From Enterococcus haemoperoxidus ATCC BAA-382 (GTDB lineage: Bacteria; Bacillota; Bacilli; Lactobacillales; Enterococcaceae), in assembly GCF_000407165.1 (NCBI RefSeq), contig NZ_KE136479.1:62001-126000 (forward strand): a DNA stretch of 64,000 nucleotides. The letters run 5' to 3'. Below the pieces are notes generated by a model. That model was given only the letters and a program-made list of their open reading frames with translations, was not told the DNA's origin and searched no databases. Positions 51,745-61,599 of this stretch are shown one piece after another. How positions within the stretch are numbered: position 1 is the first letter of the stretch; each line of letters opens with the position of its first letter. The position numbers and the translations under genes are program-made.

Positions 51745-53568
51745 GTGGACTATTTAAAACGATTGTTTATCGGAAAGCCCTTAAAATCTACTGAAAACGA
51801 TGAGCATAAATTAAGTCGATTTGCAGCACTGGCGTTATTGTCATCTGATGCTTTGTCTTCGATTGCTTATGGTACTGAACAGATCGTTGTTGTACTTGTT
51901 ACATTATCCGCTGCTGCCATATGGTATTCGTTACCGATCGCTGCTTTTGTTATTATTTTACTTATTTCATTAACGTTATCTTATCGGCAAATCATTCATG
52001 CGTATCCTCATGGCGGCGGTGCTTATGTTGTCAGTAGTGAAAATTTAGGAAAGAATGCAGGTTTAGTGGCTGGCGGATCACTACTAGTTGATTATATGCT
52101 GACAGTTGCTGTTTCTGTTTCTGCAGGATCTGAGGCAATAATTTCAGCAGTGCCTGCATTGTATGGGCATCAAGTAGCCATTTCAATCGTCATTGTTTTG
52201 TTGATTATGTTGATGAATCTGCGAGGTTTAAGAGAATCGGCTAGTTTTTTGATGTTTCCTGTGTATAGTTTTATAGCTGTAATCACCTTGTTGATTGCAA
52301 CAGGTTTGTTTAAAATCATGACAGGAGTCGTGCCGTTGCATGCAACCGCCATACCTGGAACCGTTGTACCCGGCATTACGGTAGCCTTGATTTTACGAGC
52401 ATTTTCTTCTGGTTCGTCTTCATTGACAGGGGTTGAAGCAATTAGTAATGCAGTGCCTTTTTTTAAAAAGCCTAGAGCAAAAAATGCGGCAGGTACGTTA
52501 ACATTGATGGCGGCAATTTTAGGGTTTTTCTTTGTTGGGATTACATTCATAAATTATTGGTATGGAATTGTTCCTCAAACTGAAGTGACTGTGTTGGCTC
52601 AAATCGGAAAAGCAGTTTTTGGGCAAAATATACTTTATTATGTCTTGCAATTTACGACAGCACTAATTTTAGCTGTAGCCGCCAATACGGGATTTTCAGC
52701 CTTTCCAGTGCTAGCCTATAATTTAGCGAAAGATAAATTTATGCCGCATATGTATATGGACCGGGGGGATCGTTTAGGCTATTCAAATGGTATTTTGACC
52801 TTAGCTGCGGGTTCTGTTGTGTTACTATTGATTTTTCAAGGGTCAACTGAACGATTGATTCCGCTCTATTCAATTGGTGTATTTATTCCATTTGCACTAT
52901 CTCAGACTGGGATGGTTATTAAGTGGCGGAAAGAGACTGAAAAATGGTTATCAAAATCGATTGCTAATATTGTGGGTGCTTTGATTTCTTATGCGATCAT
53001 CGTTATCTTATTCATGTATCGTTTAGGCGATATCTGGCCTTTCTTTATAATTATGCCAGTTTTGATTTTTGTTTTTTACAGTATTCATGCTCATTACCAA
53101 AACGTAGCCGAACAATTACGTTTAGAAGAAACGGTGAAGCAACAGGCGTTTCATGGCAATACAGTGATTGTTTTAGTAGGTAATGCGACCCAAGCAAATG
53201 TGGGGGCAGTGAATTATGCACGTTCAATCGGTGATTATGTGGTTGCGATGCATGTGTCACTAGACGAAAATATCGAAAAAGAAAAGGAAATTGAAGCGGA
53301 GTTTAAACAACAATTTCCTGATATTCGTTTTTCTATTGTTCATTCTTCGTATCGTTCTATCACAAATCCAATTCTCCGTTATGTAGATTTGGTAAGTAAA
53401 AATTCAGCGAAACGGAATTATACGACGACAGTTTTGATTCCCCAATTCGTTCCGAATCGACGTTGGCAAAATATTTTGCATAATCAGACGAGTTTACGGT
53501 TACGTTTAAAATTATCTTGGCGGGAAAATATTGTTGTGGCTACGTATAGTTATCATTTGAAGAAGTAA
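51745..53568 (+). CDS. kimA: KimA-type potassium importer (APC superfamily)
   Basis: A 607-residue transporter, the same length as B. subtilis KimA, with a matching N terminus (KRLFIGKPLKS, LSSDALSSIAYGTEQI) and SYRQIIHAYPHGGGAYVVS. Twelve spans occupy about 35-455, and a cytoplasmic C-terminal domain (about 470-607) follows. KimA is a proton-coupled high-affinity K+ importer inhibited by c-di-AMP. The GTG start has GAAGGAGAG upstream. It is monocistronic. Confidence 0.88.
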   Translation: MDYLKRLFIGKPLKSTENDEHKLSRFAALALLSSDALSSIAYGTEQIVVVLVTLSAAAIWYSLPIAAFVIILLISLTLSYRQIIHAYPHGGGAYVVSSENLGKNAGLVAGGSLLVDYMLTVAVSVSAGSEAIISAVPALYGHQVAISIVIVLLIMLMNLRGLRESASFLMFPVYSFIAVITLLIATGLFKIMTGVVPLHATAIPGTVVPGITVALILRAFSSGSSSLTGVEAISNAVPFFKKPRAKNAAGTLTLMAAILGFFFVGITFINYWYGIVPQTEVTVLAQIGKAVFGQNILYYVLQFTTALILAVAANTGFSAFPVLAYNLAKDKFMPHMYMDRGDRLGYSNGILTLAAGSVVLLLIFQGSTERLIPLYSIGVFIPFALSQTGMVIKWRKETEKWLSKSIANIVGALISYAIIVILFMYRLGDIWPFFIIMPVLIFVFYSIHAHYQNVAEQLRLEETVKQQAFHGNTVIVLVGNATQANVGAVNYARSIGDYVVAMHVSLDENIEKEKEIEAEFKQQFPDIRFSIVHSSYRSITNPILRYVDLVSKNSAKRNYTTTVLIPQFVPNRRWQNILHNQTSLRLRLKLSWRENIVVATYSYHLKK

Positions 53569-53572
53569 TAAT

Positions 53573-53618
53573 AAAAGCAGATAAGAATCTGAAGAGATTC
53601 TTATCTGCTTTTTTTTTG
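53573..53618 (+). terminator. kimA terminator
   Basis: AAAGCAGATAAGAATCT-gaag-AGATTCTTATCTGCTTT, a perfect 17-bp stem, then a T run. Confidence 0.9.
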
Positions 53619-53642
53619 AAAGAACGGGTTTATTCCGCTTTT

Positions 53643-54311
53643 CTATGAATGTTTACTCGCTGGATCTAATCGGCGTTCGATCATGCCTAATACCCAGTCT
53701 GTAATGATTGCCATTAAAGCCGTAGGTAAGGCTCCAACAAGGATGATTGCTGTACCGTCAGTTGCATTGGTTCCGCGAATAATGATGTCACCAAGACCAC
53801 CGGCGCCTACAAACGCTCCAATTGCTGTGATTCCAATTGCCACAACTAAAGCATTACGAATACCAGCCATGATCACGGAAACAGAGAGTGGCAATTCTAC
53901 CATATAAAGTCGCTGCCATTTTGTCATGCCCATTCCTTTACCAACATCTAAAATATTTCGATCGACTTGGATCATTCCAGTGTAGGTATTCTTGATGATC
54001 GGTAATAGAGAATAGAGGAAGACGGTGACAATAACAGTATTTACCCCAAGTCCAAGACCGAGCATCAAAATTGAAAGCATAGCAAGGGAAGGAACTGTTT
54101 GGATCAAGTTAGCGATACTTACGACCCAGCCAGCCATTTTTCTTCTGCGAGCAATGAAAATGCCAATCGGTATTCCAACAATTGCGGCAAATAATACACC
54201 GTAGATAGAAATTAGAAAATGTCTGACAAATTGACTCAAGACATAGCTACCGTTTTGTTCAAAGTAATAGATAAACTGCTGCAGTAAATTCATATCTTGT
54301 AGGTTCTGCAT
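53643..54311 (-). CDS. opuCD: Osmolyte ABC transporter permease OpuCD
   Basis: A 222-residue permease with about five spans and the BPD-type EAA loop YMVELPLSVSVIMAGIRNALV, followed by GAFVGAGGLGDIIIRG. It is the second permease of a glycine betaine/carnitine/choline-type importer. Its start overlaps the binding-protein stop by one base, so it is the last gene of the minus-strand operon. Confidence 0.85.
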   Translation of the reverse strand: MQNLQDMNLLQQFIYYFEQNGSYVLSQFVRHFLISIYGVLFAAIVGIPIGIFIARRRKMAGWVVSIANLIQTVPSLAMLSILMLGLGLGVNTVIVTVFLYSLLPIIKNTYTGMIQVDRNILDVGKGMGMTKWQRLYMVELPLSVSVIMAGIRNALVVAIGITAIGAFVGAGGLGDIIIRGTNATDGTAIILVGALPTALMAIITDWVLGMIERRLDPASKHS

Positions 54312-55246
54312 TATTTTCCACCTCCTTCAGACTCGAAGAAATGGTGTTCTTTTAAGAAATTATCAGCAACAGTTTCAGGTTCCATCAAATCATTATCTGC
54401 TTGATAATTTAGTTTTTGCATCGTTTCTGTTGAAATTTGTCCAGATAACTTAGCTAGAACGTCATTTAATTCAGGATGTTTTTTTAAGATTTCATCTGTT
54501 GCAACAGCACAAGCATCATAAGGCGGGAAGAAATGGAGATCATCTTCTAAAATAACCAAATCATAACTTCCGATTCGGCCATCTGTTGAATAACCTAAAA
54601 CGACATCCATCTTATTTGCCGCAACAGCATCATAAACTAAACCAATCTGCATCGGGAAAACGCGTTTGAAATCAAAACCATATGTTTCAGTAAAGCCTTT
54701 ATAACCATCACCTTTACGGTCGATCCAAGAAGTATCCACACCTGCGGTCAATTGATCACCAACTTTTTTTAGGTCGCTGATGGTTTTTAAATTATACTTT
54801 TTAGCGGTTTCTTGTGTGACCATAAATGCGTAGGTATTAGCGAATCCATAAGAATTAAACCATTTTTGCTGAAATCTTTTTTGAAACTCTGATTGTACAA
54901 CTTCAAAGGCTTTTTTAGGATCTTTGATGGGTTCTAAGTTTAATGTAGTGGTTAAATCAGTCCCTGTATAACGGGCAGCTGAAATTTGTGCGTCGCCATT
55001 CATCATAGCTTGATGATTGATCGTAGTTGTTGCCAAATTATTGATGATCGTTGTTTTTTCATCCGTGTAATGTTCAATCATGCCAGCGACTAAACTTGCT
55101 AGTATTTGTGCTTCTGATGTGATTCCACCAGTAATGGAAATTGTTGAGTCATCAGAGTTAGAAGCAAGTCCTGGTAAAGAACAACCGGATAATAATAAAG
55201 CGCTACAAAAAGTTATGAGTAATAATTTAAATTTTCGTTTCATCAT
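54311..55246 (-). CDS. opuCC: Osmolyte-binding lipoprotein OpuCC
   Basis: A 311-residue lipoprotein with a lipobox LLLSGCS (Cys about 22), followed by an OpuAC-type substrate-binding domain. Aromatic-box candidates include Tyr and Trp in [15 protein letters not shown] and [13 protein letters not shown]. It would deliver compatible solutes such as betaine, carnitine or choline to OpuCB/CD. It overlaps the upstream permease gene by 4 bases. Confidence 0.85.
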   Translation of the reverse strand: MMKRKFKLLLITFCSALLLSGCSLPGLASNSDDSTISITGGITSEAQILASLVAGMIEHYTDEKTTIINNLATTTINHQAMMNGDAQISAARYTGTDLTTTLNLEPIKDPKKAFEVVQSEFQKRFQQKWFNSYGFANTYAFMVTQETAKKYNLKTISDLKKVGDQLTAGVDTSWIDRKGDGYKGFTETYGFDFKRVFPMQIGLVYDAVAANKMDVVLGYSTDGRIGSYDLVILEDDLHFFPPYDACAVATDEILKKHPELNDVLAKLSGQISTETMQKLNYQADNDLMEPETVADNFLKEHHFFESEGGGK

Positions 55247-55878
55247 TCTGCCTCCTTCAATGCTTTAGGAGTAAGTTTCTTTTCTAACAGACCGAGTAAC
55301 AAGTCTGCTGCTAAAGCTAAAATAGTAACAGGAATGGTTCCAGCAAAAATCAAATCAGGTTGATAATTATTTAATCCACTGAAAATAAAGTCTCCAAGGC
55401 CACCAGCACCAATGTAAGAAGCAAGTGTTGCCCAAGCGATTACATAAACTGCAGCTAGACGAATCCCAGCCATGATGGTCGGCATTGCTATCGGCAATTC
55501 GACCATGAAAATCGACTGAACATTTGTCATGCCCATCCCTTTAGCAGCATCTTTATAATCAGAACTGACTTCTTTGATCCCAATATACGTATTTCTTAAG
55601 ATAGGGAGTAAAGAGTAAATAAACAAAGCAATGATTGCTGGAATTTTACCAACACCAAAAATCGGAATCATAAGTGCAAGTAATGCCAATGAAGGAACGG
55701 TCTGTAAAGCACTTGTTAAGCCGATGACGATGGCTGCAGTCCTTTTGGTTCTAGTTAATAAAATCCCAATCGGTACTGCAAATAAAATCCCTAAAAGGAG
55801 TGCTACACCTGAAATGAAAATATGTTCACCAATTTTAGTAACAAGTTCATTTCCTCTTTCTAAAAGAAATTGATTCAT
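55243..55878 (-). CDS. opuCB: Osmolyte ABC transporter permease OpuCB
   Basis: A 211-residue permease with EAA loop [21 protein letters not shown] and [15 protein letters not shown], paralogous to OpuCD. It follows the ATPase gene by 3 bases and overlaps the lipoprotein gene. Two different permeases suggest an OpuC/OpuB heterodimer rather than a ProW-type homodimer. Confidence 0.85.
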   Translation of the reverse strand: MNQFLLERGNELVTKIGEHIFISGVALLLGILFAVPIGILLTRTKRTAAIVIGLTSALQTVPSLALLALMIPIFGVGKIPAIIALFIYSLLPILRNTYIGIKEVSSDYKDAAKGMGMTNVQSIFMVELPIAMPTIMAGIRLAAVYVIAWATLASYIGAGGLGDFIFSGLNNYQPDLIFAGTIPVTILALAADLLLGLLEKKLTPKALKEAE

Positions 55879-55881
55879 TTT

Positions 55882-57084
55882 TTACACCTCCGCTTGAGGT
55901 TGTTTGACATCAGTTGATTCTGTTTCACTTAAAGCGGGAGTCCCATCTTCTGTTTCTTCTTCACCCCAGATGACATCATAAACGATATCTACGAGAGAAG
56001 CTCTGGTTAAGATCCCAACTACTTTTTGTTGGTCATCTACAACAGGTACATATTTTAAGCCGCGTTTTAAGATTCGTTGTAAGGTATCGCGTAGTAAAGA
56101 CGATTTTTTTACAAAGAATACTTTTGGATTCATGATATCACTCACGCTAGTAGCAGTATTTCTACGACGGTCAAGTGTTTCGACATCAATAAAGCCTTTT
56201 AATACGCCTGCACCATCCACCACTAAGAGTGTATCAACACGTTTTTCTCTCATTAGCTTGATCGCTTCTGACAATGATTTTTCTGGTGTGATCGTGATGG
56301 CATTGTTCAGCATCACTTCACCAACTGTCGTAATATCTGGTTTGGCTTGGATCAGGCGATCTTCACCAATCAATTCTTCGACAAATTCATTGACTGGATG
56401 ACGTAAAATATTATCTGGTGTATCAAACTGAATAACTTTTCCTTCGCTCATGATTGCGATTCTATTTGATAGTTTTAGTGCTTCATCCATATCATGAGTA
56501 ACAAAAACAATCGTTTTTCCTAAACGTTCTTGTAAGTCTTTGACTAAATCTTGCAAAGAATCCCTTGTGATTGGATCTAAAGCACCAAACGGTTCATCCA
56601 TCAAAATGATATCTTGGTTGGCCGCAAGAGCACGAACGACACCAATTCTTTGTTGTTGACCACCGGAAAGTTCATTAGGATAACGATCTAGCATTTCTCT
56701 AGGTAGTTCAACTAAATCAATCATTTTTTCTGCAATTTTGTTGCGTTCCTCTAGGTCGACTTTTAATAACTTAGGTACAAGCACGATGTTTTCTCTGATT
56801 GTCATATGTGGCATTAAACCGATATTTTGAATGACATAACCGATTTTTCTACGTAACTCTACTGGATTGATTGTTTGAATATCTTCACCATTGATCAAGA
56901 TTTTTCCTTTTGATGGATCAGTCATTCGATTGATCATCCGCATAGAAGTTGTTTTTCCACTACCACTGGTTCCGATAAAGCAGATAAATTCACCTTTATC
57001 AAAAGACAGATTGATGTCATCTACGGCGATTTTACCGCCTTTGTAAATTTTTGAAACATGTTGAAATTCGATCAACTTTCTCAC
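55882..57084 (-). CDS. opuCA: Osmolyte ABC transporter ATPase with CBS domains OpuCA
   Basis: A 400-residue ATPase with Walker A GTSGSGKTT, signature LSGGQQQRIGV, Walker B IILMDEPFGALD and FVTHDMDEA. Tandem CBS domains occupy about 255-370 (ITPEKSLSEAIKLMREKRVDTLLVV and the second copy), and an acidic C-terminal tail follows. In OpuA/OpuC systems the CBS pair senses ionic strength or c-di-AMP. It is the first gene of the minus-strand operon. The upstream repeat at 57109-57137 may be its control site. Confidence 0.9.
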   Translation of the reverse strand: MRKLIEFQHVSKIYKGGKIAVDDINLSFDKGEFICFIGTSGSGKTTSMRMINRMTDPSKGKILINGEDIQTINPVELRRKIGYVIQNIGLMPHMTIRENIVLVPKLLKVDLEERNKIAEKMIDLVELPREMLDRYPNELSGGQQQRIGVVRALAANQDIILMDEPFGALDPITRDSLQDLVKDLQERLGKTIVFVTHDMDEALKLSNRIAIMSEGKVIQFDTPDNILRHPVNEFVEELIGEDRLIQAKPDITTVGEVMLNNAITITPEKSLSEAIKLMREKRVDTLLVVDGAGVLKGFIDVETLDRRRNTATSVSDIMNPKVFFVKKSSLLRDTLQRILKRGLKYVPVVDDQQKVVGILTRASLVDIVYDVIWGEEETEDGTPALSETESTDVKQPQAEV

Positions 57085-57108
57085 CCCAAATTCTTTTTTC
57101 TGTATCTT

Positions 57109-57137
57109 GTTTCCTAACTGATTTCAGTGTTTCCTAA
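57109..57137 (-). promoter_or_regulatory. Repeat/palindrome upstream of opuCA
   Basis: GTTTCCTAA occurs at 57109-57117 and 57129-57137 (20-base period), with palindrome ACTGATTTCAGT at 57117-57128 between. Two-turn spacing suggests a dimeric regulator site in the opuCA leader or promoter. Confidence 0.4.
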
Positions 57138-57295
57138 AAAACGTTTCTACTACTAGTATGCTACAAAACAGAGATTTCGACAAATCAGATGTTTTTTTTC
57201 GTTATTTAAGGCCAAAAATAATGAGAAAATCTAATTTTTTAACAACAAATATACTGAAAAAGTTAGTTAAGAATTTTGTGTTGACTATTATTCTA

Positions 57296-57324
57296 TTGAC
57301 AATAGATGTAAAGCTTAGTATATT
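57296..57324 (+). promoter_or_regulatory. Strong promoter match before decayed small genes
   Basis: TTGACA 57296-57301, 17 bases, TATATT 57319-57324. The -35 sits within palindrome CTATTG-A-CAATAG (57293-57305), and GTTGACTAT occurs on both sides (57280 and 57325), suggesting repression. Confidence 0.5.
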
Positions 57325-57371
57325 GTTGACTATCGACTACTATTTTATGAATAATAGGGAGTGAGAAGGAG

Positions 57372-57562
57372 AATGAAATAGAAATTTTTGGGTTAGCCTA
57401 TTTGGTATTTAGTGTAAGTTATTTAGTTTTGTTTTATCTTGTTTCAAAGAAACATGTTGGGTATCGAAAATTTGTATTAACTGGTTTTGCTAGTATTCAA
57501 TTTATTTAATTGATATGGCGCTTTTTTTCACGATTCCAATGGAAATAGCGCTGAAATCATAG
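57372..57562 (+). pseudogene. Decayed small membrane-protein gene (two frameshifts)
   Basis: After ATG 57372, shifting past an A run opens IEIFGLAYLVFSVSYLVLFY..., a membrane segment followed by KKHVGYRKFVLTGFASIQFI. That frame stops at 57507-57509, and a one-base shift restores IDMALFFTIPMEIALKS to a TAG at 57560-57562. Two single-base losses in A/T runs would rebuild a roughly 63-residue two-span protein. The strong promoter upstream supports former expression. Family unknown. Confidence 0.35.
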
Positions 57563-57594
57563 CTAGAAGCTTGTTGTATTAGGTTATTTTATTT

Positions 57595-57777
57595 TTGAAA
57601 CCATATAAACGTGCTGAAAATTCATTGAATGAATTAAAAAAATTGCCCACGGTTGATAATTTGAGTGCGACATATGCAGTAGAGGATAAGCAACTAATCA
57701 GAGTTAAATTCTATACGATTTTTAAATATATAATCAAAAATCGAAAAAATACAAAAAATCAACAGTTATTGTTATAA
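57595..57777 (+). CDS. Possible short reading frame, doubtful
   Basis: A 60-codon frame from TTG with no ribosome site, Lys/Asn-rich, ending 18 bases before the lipoprotein gene. It may be the remains of the same decayed locus as 57372-57562. Low support. Confidence 0.2.
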   Translation: MKPYKRAENSLNELKKLPTVDNLSATYAVEDKQLIRVKFYTIFKYIIKNRKNTKNQQLLL

Positions 57778-57795
57778 AAGGAGCCAATTAGACGT

Positions 57796-58485
57796 ATGAA
57801 AAAAAAGAGAATAATTATTATATTAGCTTTTATAGTTGTTGTTTTGACTGGATGCGCAAATAATGCCAATCCGAAAGAGGTTGCTACAGCTTTTATCAAC
57901 AATGTAATTTATGGTCAAGATAAAGAAGCAGCAGAGAAGTATTTTTATCAATTAGATGCACCAAGTGAAAAGGATTTGATTCAGGATTTTTCTGAACTAT
58001 TTGACCTTTCAAAGGAACAAGCTAAAGAATTAGCCGCAATTTATCAAGAACGATTGGAGAAGGAAACAAGTTTCTCAATAAAAATGAATGATCGTACAGG
58101 AAAAAAACAAGAAGCACAAGTGACGGTTATTGGGTTAGATTCGGCAAAATTTGATCAAATCATTGATCAAAAAACAGATGAAGAATTGGTACTATGGTTA
58201 AAAAAGAAAGGTTACGACACGATCAGAACGATAGAGGATATCGATAAAATTTCTGATGAAAATCAATTAAATGGGATTTTAAAAGAATTAGATGCATTAA
58301 ATGACAAAGACCTTAATCAAATCCAATTTGAAGCATTGAAAAAAACGTTTAAAGAATTGAAAGCTGACAAAGAACCGAAAACGATTCATTTGGAGTTAGA
58401 ACCAGATAAGAAAGAAAAGAACTATTGGATCATTGTAGACGAAGAGAAACGTTTTAATGAATTGCTGGATGCTTTCCAAGGATAA
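57796..58485 (+). CDS. Lipoprotein, unknown
   Basis: A 229-residue lipoprotein with signal peptide and lipobox VVLTGCA (Cys about 20), followed by a Lys/Glu-rich domain starting NPKEVATAFINNVIYGQDKEAAEKYF, similar in style to DUF5105-type lipoproteins. AAAGGAG precedes the ATG. It is probably co-transcribed with the frameshifted secreted gene after it. Confidence 0.75.
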   Translation: MKKKRIIIILAFIVVVLTGCANNANPKEVATAFINNVIYGQDKEAAEKYFYQLDAPSEKDLIQDFSELFDLSKEQAKELAAIYQERLEKETSFSIKMNDRTGKKQEAQVTVIGLDSAKFDQIIDQKTDEELVLWLKKKGYDTIRTIEDIDKISDENQLNGILKELDALNDKDLNQIQFEALKKTFKELKADKEPKTIHLELEPDKKEKNYWIIVDEEKRFNELLDAFQG

Positions 58486-58523
58486 CTATAGTAAAGAAAT
58501 ATGTTGATTAAGGAGAAGTTAGA

Positions 58524-59071
58524 ATGAAAAAATTTATAGTATTTTGCATAGCTCTTTTGATGATAGGTATCGGGATGACCCAGACAATAAATACCACAAC
58601 TGCTGCATTTTCTAAAGATGAAGTAGTCAGAGAACGATTTGCTTTAAAAAAAGAGCGTCTAGCTGAAGTTGTTTCAAAAAAAATCGCTCATGTTGAAAAC
58701 TCAATCAAGAAAAAGCTAAAAGAGCAAGAAGCGCAAAAAGTAAAAAAACAACAAGAAGAGATCGAAAAAAAAGCAGCTGACAAAAAAATAGAAGAAGAAA
58801 CAGCTGCTAGCCAAATAAGGGAAAAAAGGTGGGACAAGAGTCAGAAACAGAGCAGGAAGTAGCTAAATCACCGATAGAAAATACACAGGTAGCACCTGTA
58901 CCTGAAAATGTGGAAGCAGCTGATACGGTTTCTGGTGCTTCAACTAATGGGCGAGAAAGAGGTCAGAAAAACAGAGAGTGGAACGAGCAATTGGGCGATC
59001 CTAATTTGACACCAGAAGAGCGTCAAGGTATCATTCAAGAGAAAAAGAATTACAACCGCAATAACCACTGA
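58524..59071 (+). pseudogene. Secreted coiled-coil gene split by a -1 frameshift
   Basis: The first frame (58524-58862) encodes a signal peptide and a Lys/Glu coiled coil ending at TAG. The second frame (58829-59071) continues smoothly from ...QIREK with VGQESETEQEVAKSP and a basic tail. The switch falls in GAAAAAAGG at 58821-58829. One extra A would join them into a protein of about 182 residues. The run is not a perfect X-XXY-YYZ heptamer in the zero frame, so mutation, a sequencing error or transcriptional slippage all remain possible. Confidence 0.65.
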
Positions 59072-59262
59072 TAAAGCACTTTAGAGCATGACTATTTCTA
59101 GTAAATCATAGAATGTTGAGTTTTTTTTAGAAAGCTCATTTTTAAGAATCTAGTACGTTAACATAGTCATATTTACTCTTTTCATAGTCAATTTATTTCA
59201 GTGGACAGTTAGGGAAACCGCGGGTAATTTGTCCATTAAAACTGTGATAAGGGGATTGAGCG

Positions 59263-59580
59263 ATGAGAGCTTCTAGCCAATTTAAAAAAGGTGCTTTAGA
59301 AATGTGTGTGCTTCATTTTATCCAAAAAGAAGATCGATATGGTTATGAATTAACACAACGAGTGAATCAGTTTATACCAATTACTGAAGGGGCGCTTTAC
59401 CCAGTTTTGCGTCGTTTAGTCAAAGAATCGTATTGTGTCATTTATACGAAAGAATCGCCAGATGGTCCTTCCAGAAAGTATTACCAAATTACCGAAAAAG
59501 GAACAGAATATTTGGAAACTTTGGAGCACGATTGGGATGAATTTGTTGAACAAGTGAGTAAACTGAGGGAGGCAGATTAG
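59263..59580 (+). CDS. PadR-family transcriptional regulator
   Basis: A 105-residue winged-helix protein: FKKGALEMCVLHFI, YGYELTQRVNQFIPITEGALYPVLRRL, KYYQITEKG. PadR proteins repress stress or phenolic-acid and envelope genes. Its stop overlaps the DUF1700/DUF4097 gene, so the two form an operon, typical for PadR-controlled membrane proteins. Direct repeats CATAGTCA at 59162 and 59183 (21-base period) may be its site. Confidence 0.9.
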   Translation: MRASSQFKKGALEMCVLHFIQKEDRYGYELTQRVNQFIPITEGALYPVLRRLVKESYCVIYTKESPDGPSRKYYQITEKGTEYLETLEHDWDEFVEQVSKLREAD

Positions 59581-61136
59581 TGAATACAATGGAAGAATAT
59601 TTAAACCAACTAAAGGCTGCTTTTGCTGAAGAAGATATGGAAGATTTTGAGGAGTTAAAGGAAGACTTACTAGAGCAATTAGCCATTTGTTTAGAAGAAG
59701 GGCAGACAGAAGCAGAGGTAGTGGCAAGACTTGCTCCTCCAGAAGAAATCGCAGCAGACTACTATGCAGATTTAAGTTTAGATGCTGCAATCAATGCCAA
59801 AACTTCTGTTGTACCTAGAGAAGAAATTCAAGACGTATTCATTCAAACACAGAAAAAAAGAATGAGAAAATTTTTAAAAACAGTGTTTATGATGTTAAAA
59901 CCGTTATTGTTTCTAGTGCTTTTAGGATTGTTTGGCTTTTTTCTAGTCTATACAATAAAAGAGCTAAGTGGAGAGCGAAATCTCGCTGGAATTCCAACGA
60001 TTTTGTGTTTATTATTGTCCGCCCTCATTTTACAATTGATAAAAGGCGGGATCGTAAAAAAACGAAAATTAATCAACGGATTGACAATTGGTTTATTGGC
60101 ATTTGGAACGATGATGCTACTGTTTTTTTCAGCTACAGGACAATTGATGTATACCGGCAGACAATATTATAAAGAGATCAGTTTGACTTCTAGTAATCAT
60201 GCCGCATTTAGTTTTGATTCAGATGCTGATGTTGAGATTACAACTGTAGAAGTATCTAGTACTGAAAAACCAAGTTTGATGGTCAAAGGTCGTTTTAAAG
60301 AAAGTGACATTAAAAAAATTGAAAATGGGTCTCACGATAATAAAATCAATTTATCATTAGATAAAGAAAATATTTTTGATACTTTTACTCGAACAGGACG
60401 TTCAGAAGTGATTTTCTTCATTCCAAAAGGAACGATCCTAGATGATTTTCATTTAGGCTTAAGCCGTGGAGATCTGCGCTTATTGGATATTCAAACCAAA
60501 AATTTCGATTTAGATTTAATTGCTGGTGATGTCTACGCAAAAAATATTATTGCGGATGAAGGCAACATAGATAGTGAGTCTGGCGATGTAATCATAGAAG
60601 AATCTGCCATGAATTTAAAGGTTAATAGCATCTCTGGAAAAACAGTTATCACAGGTATGTTAGGGGACTTAACGATTGAAGGCAACAAAGGACTATCTAT
60701 TTTAAAATTCTTACGTTCGGATAATGTTGCATTAAACAACTATTCAGGCCGTATGATTTTAGAAGATTCTGAAATAAAGAAACTTAAAGCAACTGCCACA
60801 GATGGTCAAGTAATTGTTAAACGAACAAAAGGTGATATTTTGCTAAGCAATGAAAACGGGAAAATCGTTTCAGAAGAAAATCTAGGTACGCTAGAGCTAG
60901 AAAATGGTTCTGGGCCAACGATTGCGATTCAAGAAAGTAAGGTAAATGCAAAAGTCTCCAGCCAATCTGGATTTATTAAATGGTTGCAAGACCCTAGTCA
61001 ATCTGTAAAAGTCACAGCAAGTACAGGGACTGGTGAATTGAGAAATGATTTTTCTGATGTAACAGATAGTGGTAAATATAAAATTGACGTGAAATCTAAG
61101 ACAGGAGATGTCAAAATCTTAGAAAAAGTTGAGTAA
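59580..61136 (+). CDS. DUF1700/DUF4097 membrane protein
   Basis: A 518-residue protein: an N-terminal helical DUF1700/HAAS-like region (about 1-75, YLNQLKAAFAEEDMEDFEELKEDLLEQL; core EEDMEDFEELKEDLLEQL), three spans (about 98-125, 138-157, 166-190), and a C-terminal beta-helix-like DUF4097 domain with repeats such as GDLRLLDI, GDVYAKNI, GDVIIEES. GTG at 59580 is favoured by GAGGGAGG. DUF4097 proteins are envelope-stress proteins coupled to PadR regulators. Confidence 0.85.
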   Translation: MNTMEEYLNQLKAAFAEEDMEDFEELKEDLLEQLAICLEEGQTEAEVVARLAPPEEIAADYYADLSLDAAINAKTSVVPREEIQDVFIQTQKKRMRKFLKTVFMMLKPLLFLVLLGLFGFFLVYTIKELSGERNLAGIPTILCLLLSALILQLIKGGIVKKRKLINGLTIGLLAFGTMMLLFFSATGQLMYTGRQYYKEISLTSSNHAAFSFDSDADVEITTVEVSSTEKPSLMVKGRFKESDIKKIENGSHDNKINLSLDKENIFDTFTRTGRSEVIFFIPKGTILDDFHLGLSRGDLRLLDIQTKNFDLDLIAGDVYAKNIIADEGNIDSESGDVIIEESAMNLKVNSISGKTVITGMLGDLTIEGNKGLSILKFLRSDNVALNNYSGRMILEDSEIKKLKATATDGQVIVKRTKGDILLSNENGKIVSEENLGTLELENGSGPTIAIQESKVNAKVSSQSGFIKWLQDPSQSVKVTASTGTGELRNDFSDVTDSGKYKIDVKSKTGDVKILEKVE

Positions 61137-61217
61137 GATCAATCAGATGTAATAGATAGAAAATTACTGATAAATGTTTATCTGCAAGATGTTATGTACT
61201 ATTGGAAGCTATAATTT

Positions 61218-61266
61218 AAAAGGGGAGCTGGGCAAAACATTACGCGTTTTGCTTAGCTTCCCTTTA
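61218..61266 (+). terminator. Terminator of the padR operon
   Basis: AAAGGGGAGCT.GGCAAAAC pairs with GTTTTGC.TAGCTTCCCTTT, then T-poor sequence. Confidence 0.65.
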
Positions 61267-61599
61267 CTAATGTAGTACATAGATGTCGAGCAAAAGAAAT
61301 TCTGCTATCTATCAGCGTAGAAGGATTTTGTCTTTGATTCTATATAGAAAAAGTTTTAAGGTATTTGTTTTGCTTGATAGTAGGGAGATGTGTTTTGAAG
61401 AAGTAGAGGTCAATTATAATCAAGGTTCTCTTCTAAAAAAAGAAATATTTTAGAACAAGAAGAAATCACTAGAGACTCTTTTAGAAACTACGAAGATTGC
61501 ATCAAGACACGAGTGTCCAGCAATTATACCAATAGTTAAGCATCATAAGAACTATTAGCAACATAAAATCAGCGAAACAAAAAATTTTCTGACACTTTG
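61267..61599. other. Intergenic DNA, no gene seen
   Basis: About 330 bases with stop codons in all frames and no clear repeat. It may be degenerated coding sequence, but no family is recognisable. Confidence 0.4.

Noticed and set aside
57158-57364. 68-codon plus-strand frame
   Set aside because: Starts before the strong promoter, has no ribosome site and runs through operator-like repeats.
58821-58829. Programmed -1 ribosomal frameshift
   Set aside because: Zero-frame codons GAA AAA AGG do not make a true X-XXY-YYZ slippery heptamer, and no downstream pseudoknot is evident.
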